Assembly (NCBI GenBank): GCA_964418125.1
Contig: CAYQKY010000014.1
Span: 1-64,000 of the forward strand
Direction of reading: 5' to 3'
DNA from: JACJXW01 sp964418125
GTDB lineage: Bacteria > Bacteroidota > Bacteroidia > Chitinophagales > Saprospiraceae
DNA length: 64,000 nt
In this document: piece after piece, positions 26,297 through 34,500 of the stretch
Layout of the letters: the number at the start of each line of letters is the position of its first letter
Position numbering within the stretch: position 1 is the stretch's first letter
The notes under the pieces: model-generated
What the model was told of the DNA's origin: nothing
Databases searched by the model: none
What the model saw: the letters and a program-made list of their open reading frames with translations, nothing else
Translations under genes and position numbers: made by a program

Positions 26297-29200
26297 ATGG
26301 AGGAAAGAGAAGATAACCTTCAGCAGGAAAATGTTCAACCACCCCGCTGGGTAGTGGTTGCTCAGGCTGCCTGGCGCTGGGTAAAGCGCCTGGTAGGGGC
26401 CGTCCTGTTGTTCTTCCTCTCCATCTTCCTCCTCCTGCAGGTGCCGGCCATTCAGAACTGGGCAGCCTCGAAAGTTACTGCCGCCCTGAGCCAGACACTG
26501 GAAACCACGGTTTCGGTAAAACGCCTCAACCTCGCTTATCTCGACCGCCTGGTCCTGGAAGAATTCTACGTGGAAGGGATCAACCCCGGAGACACCACCA
26601 TATACAGTAAGCGCCTCTACGCCAATATCAGCATCAACCCGGTCACCTACCTGTTGCGCGGCCTGGTCATTGAAGAAGTGGCGCTGGATAGTGCAATTAT
26701 CAATATCAGGACTCCGGAAGGGGCGGAGCAAAACAATATACAGATCCTGCTGGGGCGCCTGTTCCCCCCCGACAGTACGGCCCTGAAGAAGGAAAAACGC
26801 CCTTTTAAGCTCGATGTACAGAGGCTTTCCCTGACGGATGTGCATTTCCTGCAGGAGGATAAGGTCAGAGGCAAACGGCTGTCCGTTCGGCTGGAAAAAG
26901 GCGAGCTGGAGATCGAAGAGCTCAACCTGCCCGAAAATTACATCCATGCCCAATCCGTGTCCCTTAAGGGGCCGTATGTCCGTATTGACGATTATCCGGA
27001 AAAGCCGCTGCCGGCAACGGATGCAGCACCTGCTGCTGATCAGGTGGATACCCCTGAAGATGAAGGGCGCCCTTTCTACGCCACCATCCGGCAACTCCGG
27101 CTCAGCGACGGGCAGTTTTCTCTGCACAACTGGCTTAAAGCCCCGGTTAAAACTACCGCCATTGATGAACTGGATTTTAAACACCTCGACGTATTCGATA
27201 TCAATATCGGAATCGACTTTTTTTCGTTTTGTGCCGACAGCCTGGATTTTGAGGGGGAGGTCCGGGAATTTGCCCTGCGCGACCTCAGCGGCTTCGTCCT
27301 GGAAAACCTTTCCGTAAAGCAGGGGAGGGTCTGGAGTAAAGGTGTGGAACTCAACGGGTTGAACCTCAAGACGCCCTACAGCGAGATCGGCGATACGCTC
27401 ATTTTCAAATACAATACCTACGAAGCATTCACCGAGTTTCCCGACCGGGTGAGAATGTATATCGGCCTGGATAATGCCCAGGTGCGCCTGCGTGATATCA
27501 TGACTTTTGCGCCCGGACTCAGAGAAAATACTTTCTTCCGCCTGAATAAAGACCGCCTGCTGTTTATCGACGGCCTGGTCAAGGGCAGGGTCAATAACCT
27601 CGACGGGCAGGATCTTTCTATCGCCCTGGAAGACAACAGCTTCGTCATGGAGGGCGAGTTCCGTTCCCGGGACCTTACCTACCGGCAGAGTGAGACCCTC
27701 AACCTCAACCTGTCGAAGCTCAAAACGAGCATGAGCACCCTCCGGCAACTCATTCCCAATTTCACTCCGCCCCCCAACTTCGACCGCCTGGGCCGGCTCA
27801 ATTTCCAGGGGCGTTTTGACGGCTACTTTTCCGACTTCGTAGCCTACGGCGAACTGGCCTCTTCCCTGGGGCGCGCCCGCATGGACATGCGCATGAACCT
27901 CAAGCAGGGTAGGGCCAAAGCCAACTATTCCGGGAAGCTTACCCTCACCGATTTCGACCTCGGCGGATGGTCGCAAAATCCGGATTTCGGCCTGGTGAAT
28001 TTCACCTCCTCCGTTAGTGACGGCTACGGCCTGACCGTGGAAACAGCGCGCGCCGACCTCTCCGCTGAAGTACAGAGCTTTGTGTTTAAAGGCTACAATT
28101 ACCAGAATGCCAGCCTGACCGGTGAGCTGAAGAAGAACCTTTTTAGCGGGGAATTCAATATCCAGGATGATAATATCGACCTTTCCTTCCTGGGAAGGGT
28201 CGACTTTACCGATACGGTGCCTTTCTTCAACTTCCACGCTTTTGTCAAAAAGCTGGACCTCCATAAACTCAACCTTGCCGAACAGGAAATAGCCCTTTCC
28301 GGGGATATCACGCTGGACCTCAAAGACAGCCGCTTTTCCAATATGGAGGGCACCGGCCAGGTGAAGAACTTTTTACTCAAACACAGCCGCCTGGGCGATG
28401 TGCGAATCGACTCTGTTTACTTCAGCTCCGAATTCCTCAATGGCGGCAACAAACTCTTTCTGGTAAAGTCGGATATTGCCGACGCCAGCCTGGAAGGCGT
28501 ATTCGATATTGAACAGGTGCCGGCTGCCTTTATGCAGTACCTGTCCCGCAATTTTCCGGAATTCTTTCAGCGCCTGGGCCTGAAAGCTCCGGAAAAAGAA
28601 GTGCGGCCACAAAGTTTTTCCTTTAATGCCGAAATTTTCAATACCAAGAACCTGCTGGCGGTGCTGAATGAAGGGCTGGGCCCCATCCGGGATGCTTCCG
28701 TAGAGGGGTATTTCGACAATGTCCGGGACTCCATCTCCGCCTATGTTTATTTGCCGCAGTTCCGGTTTGATAACATAGAGCTGAACGAAACCGGTATCCT
28801 GCTGGAACTGGAACAATCTTACGGCAACATCGACCTTGCGGTCGCCGAGCCGGTACTCAACCAGAAAACTTACCTTTCTCCTATCAAAGTCCTGGGGTTG
28901 CTGGAGCGCGACACCTTTGAAGTAGCCCTGGCCTACGAGTCGGAGGGGATGACCCTGCTGGACAAGCTCAACCTCAACGCCCGCCTGTTCATGCCGGATA
29001 CCCTCAACTACCGGGTGGAGTTCAGCCAGTCCAACCTCGTCCTGATGGAAACGCCCTGGCTTATCAACGACCGCAATTACATTACCTTCCGGAAAGGGCA
29101 CATCGATACCAAGAATTTCCTGCTGACCAACGGGGAGCGGCAGATCAAGCTGGAAGGGGTGCGAAATAAAGGCCTCAAACTGGGGCTGTACAACTTCGAC

Positions 29201-31198
29201 TTCAGTTTCATCGATGAAGTGTGGGACTATGAGTCCCTGGATTTTGCCGGCCGATTCAACACAATAGCCGAAGTGGAGAATATTTTTCAAATGTCCGGGA
29301 TAAAGGCTACCATCCTGGCAGATACCCTCCTGGTCAACGGGGACGACTGGGGCGCCCTGCGGCTGGATGCGCAGGCCGATAACCTCAAGAGCCCTTTCCA
29401 TGCTTTTCTTTCCATCACCAAAGATACCTCCCAATTGCTGGCGGAAGGGTCGTTCAACCCCGCTCCCGTCATCGAAGGGGACGATATTCCCGAAGAACAG
29501 CAGGCCAACTACATCGATTTCAACCTGGATGTTGTAGGGTTTCCGGTGGGCATCGCCGAGTACTGGATCGGCTCCAGCGTATCGAATACCGTTGGCAGTT
29601 TCAACGCCAACCTGCGCATTCACGGTTTTCCCAAAACCTTGCAGCCCAGCGGTTTCATTACCGTCCGGGACGGAGCGGTGACGGTCGATTACCTCCAGAC
29701 CCGTTATTTTTTCAGGGAAGGCCTGATCAGCGTCAACGACTACCTGTTTGACGCCAGCGGGACTATCGTCCGCGACGAGCTCAACAATACGGCCATCGTA
29801 AGGGGCGGGATCACCCACGACCACCTCAAAAACCTGGGCATCGCCGCCCGCCTGGAAACGGATCGCTTCCTGGCCCTGAATACTAAAAAGGGAGACAACG
29901 AGTTATTCTACGGCCGCGCCATCGGAGAGGGAGAGGTCTTGTTCAACGGCCCCTTCGACAAAGTGGACATTTACGTCAACGCTACCGTTGGCGAGGGTAC
30001 ACGCCTGGTGATACCGGTCAGCGCCGGGGAAGACGCCTCGGAGCTGAGCTTCATCCGGTTCCGGGAACGCCCGGAAGAAGGGCAGAAAGACAACCTGCAA
30101 CAAGCGCTTACCGGCACCAACCTGGAGATGGACCTGACCATTACCGAGGAGGCCACCGGCGAGATCGTTTTCGACGAACAGGCGGGAGACATCATTAAGG
30201 GCAACGGCCGCGGCAACATCCGCATCCTGGTGCCCCGCAACGGGGATTTCCTGATGTACGGCGATTATATCATCGAGCGGGGAGATTACCTCTTTACCCT
30301 CTACAACGTCGTCAATAAGGAGTTCAGCATTAAGAAAGGAGGCGTCATCAGCTGGTCGGGCGACCCCTTCGAAGCGCAGATCCGCCTGGAGGCAGAGTAC
30401 GAGGGCCTGTCCACCTCGGTAGCCAACTTCATCCAGGAATACCTTACTGAGGCGCCTGCCGAGGTGCGGAACGACGCCAGCAAGGCGACCGACGTCAACC
30501 TGACGATGGACCTGCGGGGCGACCTCCTCCAGCCGGTCATCAACTTCGATATCAGCTTCCCCCAGCTCACCGGGCCCCTGCAGACCCTTACCGACAGCAA
30601 ACTACGCGTCATCCGGCAGGACCCCAACGAGCTCAACCGGCAGGTGTTCGGCCTCATCGTGGTCGGGCAGTTCCTGCCGTCCGACCTGGCCATTCAGGGC
30701 AGTGAGATCTTCTACAATACCGTTAGTGAGTTCGTCTCCAACCAGCTGTCGCTGTTGCTTACCGAGCTGTTCTCGGAATTCTTCTCCGACGGCAGCGCCC
30801 TGTCCGGCATCGACTTCGACATCGCCTACAACCAGTACCAGGCCGACCTGGGTGAACAGGAAGAGCTGCGGCGGGGCGACGAATTCCAGGTACGCCTGCG
30901 GCAGGAATTCTTCAACGACCGCCTCACCATACAGGTCGGCGGCAATGTCGACATCGGCAACAGCGCCTACACCGCCCCCGAGGCCAGCGGCACCTTCGTG
31001 GGCAACGACCTGGTGATCGAATACGTCCTCAACCGCGACCGCACCCTCAAGCTACGGGTCTATCAGCGCCTCGAACCCGACATCGGCGGTGGCAGCCGCC
31101 TGGAAGTGGGCACGGGCATCAGCTTCCGCAAGGAGTTTGACAACTTCGGAGAGTTCCTGCGGAGCTTCCGGAAGGATGGGAAGCGGGTAATGGATTGA
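26297..31198 (+). CDS. tamB: TamB-family translocation/assembly module protein
   Basis: 1633 residues. A cytoplasmic start is followed by one membrane helix ('RLVGAVLLFFLSIFLLLQVPAIQNW', ~35-60) and a very long periplasmic region of beta-strand repeats, as in AsmA/TamB lipid-transfer tubes. The family-defining DUF490 domain is at the C-terminal end ('GNGRGNIRILVPRNGDFLMYGDYIIERGDYLFTLYNVVNKEFSIKKGG', ~1300-1620), closing with a barrel-like strand region. TamB links inner and outer membranes and moves phospholipid or aids barrel assembly. Usually a BamA-family partner is adjacent; none is seen here. Confidence 0.93.
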   Translation: MEEREDNLQQENVQPPRWVVVAQAAWRWVKRLVGAVLLFFLSIFLLLQVPAIQNWAASKVTAALSQTLETTVSVKRLNLAYLDRLVLEEFYVEGINPGDTTIYSKRLYANISINPVTYLLRGLVIEEVALDSAIINIRTPEGAEQNNIQILLGRLFPPDSTALKKEKRPFKLDVQRLSLTDVHFLQEDKVRGKRLSVRLEKGELEIEELNLPENYIHAQSVSLKGPYVRIDDYPEKPLPATDAAPAADQVDTPEDEGRPFYATIRQLRLSDGQFSLHNWLKAPVKTTAIDELDFKHLDVFDINIGIDFFSFCADSLDFEGEVREFALRDLSGFVLENLSVKQGRVWSKGVELNGLNLKTPYSEIGDTLIFKYNTYEAFTEFPDRVRMYIGLDNAQVRLRDIMTFAPGLRENTFFRLNKDRLLFIDGLVKGRVNNLDGQDLSIALEDNSFVMEGEFRSRDLTYRQSETLNLNLSKLKTSMSTLRQLIPNFTPPPNFDRLGRLNFQGRFDGYFSDFVAYGELASSLGRARMDMRMNLKQGRAKANYSGKLTLTDFDLGGWSQNPDFGLVNFTSSVSDGYGLTVETARADLSAEVQSFVFKGYNYQNASLTGELKKNLFSGEFNIQDDNIDLSFLGRVDFTDTVPFFNFHAFVKKLDLHKLNLAEQEIALSGDITLDLKDSRFSNMEGTGQVKNFLLKHSRLGDVRIDSVYFSSEFLNGGNKLFLVKSDIADASLEGVFDIEQVPAAFMQYLSRNFPEFFQRLGLKAPEKEVRPQSFSFNAEIFNTKNLLAVLNEGLGPIRDASVEGYFDNVRDSISAYVYLPQFRFDNIELNETGILLELEQSYGNIDLAVAEPVLNQKTYLSPIKVLGLLERDTFEVALAYESEGMTLLDKLNLNARLFMPDTLNYRVEFSQSNLVLMETPWLINDRNYITFRKGHIDTKNFLLTNGERQIKLEGVRNKGLKLGLYNFDFSFIDEVWDYESLDFAGRFNTIAEVENIFQMSGIKATILADTLLVNGDDWGALRLDAQADNLKSPFHAFLSITKDTSQLLAEGSFNPAPVIEGDDIPEEQQANYIDFNLDVVGFPVGIAEYWIGSSVSNTVGSFNANLRIHGFPKTLQPSGFITVRDGAVTVDYLQTRYFFREGLISVNDYLFDASGTIVRDELNNTAIVRGGITHDHLKNLGIAARLETDRFLALNTKKGDNELFYGRAIGEGEVLFNGPFDKVDIYVNATVGEGTRLVIPVSAGEDASELSFIRFRERPEEGQKDNLQQALTGTNLEMDLTITEEATGEIVFDEQAGDIIKGNGRGNIRILVPRNGDFLMYGDYIIERGDYLFTLYNVVNKEFSIKKGGVISWSGDPFEAQIRLEAEYEGLSTSVANFIQEYLTEAPAEVRNDASKATDVNLTMDLRGDLLQPVINFDISFPQLTGPLQTLTDSKLRVIRQDPNELNRQVFGLIVVGQFLPSDLAIQGSEIFYNTVSEFVSNQLSLLLTELFSEFFSDGSALSGIDFDIAYNQYQADLGEQEELRRGDEFQVRLRQEFFNDRLTIQVGGNVDIGNSAYTAPEASGTFVGNDLVIEYVLNRDRTLKLRVYQRLEPDIGGGSRLEVGTGISFRKEFDNFGEFLRSFRKDGKRVMD

Positions 31199-31227
31199 GG
31201 TGATTGTATGCAGTCGCTTTGGATCGC

Positions 31228-31368
31228 CTAGTCCTTATTGGAAAGGTTTTGCACCAACTCTTTAACGCCCTCTTTGTCTTCCGCTTCGGCGATCTTCCGG
31301 GCCAGTTCCTGGTTGGGGAGCTCGTCCCGGCGGCCGAGGGCGGAGGATAGTTTGTGGAGGATGGACAT
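31228..31368 (-). CDS. 46-residue hypothetical protein
   Basis: MSILHKLSSALGRRDELPNQ and 26 more residues, mostly helical and charged ('ELARKIAEAEDKEGVKELVQNL'). The start at 31368 begins the amphipathic part; the longer frame up to 31461 is spacer. It is soluble, with no signal or metal motif. It lies between the 3' ends of tamB and the macroglobulin gene, downstream of the latter. I do not recognise it. The composition is protein-like and the stop is sharp, but support is modest. Confidence 0.5.
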   Translation of the reverse strand: MSILHKLSSALGRRDELPNQELARKIAEAEDKEGVKELVQNLSNKD

Positions 31369-31486
31369 GGGAAAGGATTTATTTATATAGATTGAAAAAG
31401 GTTCTGGAAAGAGCCACAGTTTCTTTAAGTCGGAGCGCAATCGAAAATTGCACCCCGACAAAATGGGGCCAGTCTAAATGGAGAAA

Positions 31487-31572
31487 AACACGGATGACGT
31501 AGTGTTGATCGTTACTGTTGAAAGTGAAAAGAGAAATCCGCGCAAATCTGCCTGATCCGCGTCATCCGTGTT
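31487..31572. repeat. Inverted repeat with ~9-10-bp ATCCGCG-type units
   Basis: Thirteen bases AACACGGATGACG (31487-31499) recur exactly inverted at 31560-31572. The right half is built of ATCCGCGCAA, ATCTGCCTG, ATCCGCGTC, ATCCGTGTT units. It begins 8 bp behind the macroglobulin stop codon, so it may end that transcript. Similar units occur at 2370-2424. Confidence 0.7.
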
Positions 31573-31580
31573 CTATCATA

Positions 31581-34500
31581 CTATATCTCCCTCGGCGCCG
31601 TCACTTCCACCCAGCGCCCCGGCGCGCGGGCACTGATGCTGTTGTCGTACATCGCCGCACAGGAGGTTGCCGGTAGGTAGAACCGGCCCTGGTAGGCGGC
31701 GTTGAGCTGCACGCGGTAGGTATCGGTCTGGCGTTCCTGCAGGCCGAAGAAGGTATTCACCCGGTCGTCCCGGATGTCCTGATAATCCGGGCGGCTCGGC
31801 TGAGCGAAAGCTTCGATGTTATCCATCCGGGTATTGGTGATCTCCCAGCCGGAAGGGAAGATCTGGCTCAGCGCCAGCTCCCGGTAGGGTATGGGGCGGG
31901 TGCCGGGATGGGTGACGCGCACTTCGGCGATGAAATCCGTACCCTGCGGCAGGGCGGCCGGGTCGATGAGGGCGCCCTGCATGTTCTTGTAGGCCACCTC
32001 TATCCGGAGGTCGTTTGAACTGGCCGTTTCCTGCCCGGCCAAGGGCTGCCCGGTGCGGATGACTCGGGTGAACAGGGCGCCCTGTCCGGTATTCTTGACT
32101 ATCACTTCCCGGCGCGATTGTCCCTCCAGCGGGATTTGTATCTGCATGACCGGCTGGCTGGAGCCGGCGTTGACGGTTTTGCCGTCCTGCACCTGGTAGG
32201 TGAAGGCCAGCTTACTCTGCGCGCCTCCCTTACCTACGTACTTGCCGATGGCCAGCAGGGAGAAGGAGATCTCCTGGGTGCTGCACCAGCGGCTGCTGCT
32301 CAGCTCATCGGAGATATATTTCACCAGAGTTGCCGCTCTTTCCCGCTCGCCCATCAGCACCAGCGTTTCCAGGATCATCGCCCGGTCGCGCAGGCCGGAA
32401 CCGTAGGTGTAGGAGAGCTCCTGGTACCGGGGCACTTTTGTGTCCAGATTTTTCGTGATGGCCTGAGCCGCTTCCGGTTTGCCGGCCGAGGCGTAGGCTG
32501 CCGCCAGCGTCCAGCTGGCCTGCAGGGTGAGGCCCCTGTATTCGCGCAGGCGGTTCATGGCGGCCATGTCAGGCTCCTTGGCCAGGGCAAGGGTGTAGAG
32601 GCGGTAGGCCTGCATCAGCTCGTAGTTGTTGCGGGAGTAAAAGCCCATTTCTTCCATTTTGGGGTCCCACATGCGGGCCGCCTTTTTCTGGAACTGCGTC
32701 CATTTTTCCAGCATGGCGGGAGGTATGGTATATCCCAGTGCTTTGGCCTCCAGCAGGAAGTGGCCGGCGTAGGAGGTCGCCCAGTGGTCGGGCGTATTGC
32801 CACCCGGCCAATAGGCGAAACCGCCCTGGCCTACCTGGAACTGCTTCAGCCTGTCGATGGTCGCGTTGATGTTGCGGGGTATCCTTTCCTTCTGCGCCTC
32901 GTCGAGCTCCATCAACTGGTTGACGTAGAGCTGCGGGAAGCCGCCGGAGAGGGTCTGCTCGAGGCAGCCGTAGGGGTAGCGGAGTACGTACTCCAGGCGT
33001 TCGCCCAGGTTGATCGGCGGGATGCTGGAAACCTCCAGGATGGCCTCATTGGTGCCCCGCATGCCGATGGGCGTGAAGGCAAAGGCATGCGACTGCCCGC
33101 CGTCGAGCACTTTGCTGTCCACATCGGTGACGTAGGGGTTGGGGTTGCGCACCTGTATCTCTATTTCCTGTTTGGCGCTCTGCCCGTCGCCGCTGGCGGT
33201 AATGGTGAAGCGGGCTACGCCGACGTTTTCACTGACTTCTATCGGGAAGCTCACCAACCGGTCGCCGGGGCGGGAGAACTGCACGCTGCGGGAAGCGGCT
33301 CCGACCTTCACTAGCCCGCTCTTTTCCTGTACGCTGATGGTGGCGTTCTTCACTTTGTTGTCCATGGCGAACACATTGACCGGCAGCTCCAGCTGCTCGC
33401 CCGGGCTGAGCACCCGCGGCAGGGTGGCCAGCACCATGAGCGGCTGCCGTACCGGCACGGTCTTTTCGGCATTGCCGTAGGCGCCGTTGTCCGCTACTAC
33501 AACCATGGCCCGCACGGCGCCGACGTAGTTGGGCATGCGGATCTCGTGTTTGGCGGTTTTGCCTTTCTTGAGCAGGAAGGGCCCCAGGTGCATGGCCACC
33601 GGCTCAAAGCGGTTGGCGCGGTCTTCCTGGGCTCCGCGGCGGATCTCGCCGTCGCCGCCGATACTCAGCAGGCGTTCCAGTTCGGCCCCGTAGGCGCCAA
33701 GCACCTGGTCGTAGACGTCCCAGGTGCGTACGCCGAGGGCTTCCTTGGCATAGAAGGCATTCCAGGGGCTCGGCGTTTCAAAGCGGGTCAGGCCCAGCAG
33801 GCCTTCATCGACGATGGCCAGGGTGTAGGCCATGGGCTGGCCTTTGGCTTCGGAGACTTCTACCGTGAAAGTTTGCTCGGGCTTGAGCTCTTCGGGCATT
33901 TTGATCTTCGGCGCCAGGCGGGTGGCCGGGTCTTCCACATTGACCGGGATCACACCGTACATCCGGATGGGCAGGTCGTTCTTCACCTGGGCGTGGGGCT
34001 GGATCATGGCCACGTGGGCGTAGGCGGTTGGCGCCATTTCCGGCTTGGCCTGGAAAGTAAAGGTATTTTCCCCCTCTTTTGATTCCGCCCAGAAGGACTC
34101 CAGCACTTTGGTGCCGTTTTCTACAGTGACCAGCACCTTTCCGGCCTCTCCTTCGGGAAGGGTGAGTTTGACCTGTTCGCCGACGTTGTATTTTTCCTTA
34201 TCCGAGGCAAAGGTGAGCATGGCGGCGGCCTGCCGGTTGGCTTCGTCACCCTCTCCGTACCAGGGATAGCCGGCGTAGAAGAAATCGCCGGTACAGTGCC
34301 CCGTTTCCGTATCGCATACCCGCACCAGGTAGCGCCCCCATTCCTCAGGCGTCACGCCCCATTCGGCCTGGCCTTTGGCGTTGGTGGAGACTTCCTGTTT
34401 CAGCAGTGCATCGTAGTGGGAGCTGCTGTTGAAACGGGAAATGTCGTCATAACCCTGATCCCACCACCAGCGCCATTCTACCCGGTACAGGCCGACGCTC

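Noticed and set aside
26231..28264. 677-codon minus-strand frame
   Set aside because: Lies wholly antisense to tamB apart from its first few codons. It has a composition typical of the reverse of GC-rich codons and no domain or start signal.
28373..29824. 483-codon minus-strand frame
   Set aside because: Antisense shadow of tamB, no recognisable fold or start region.
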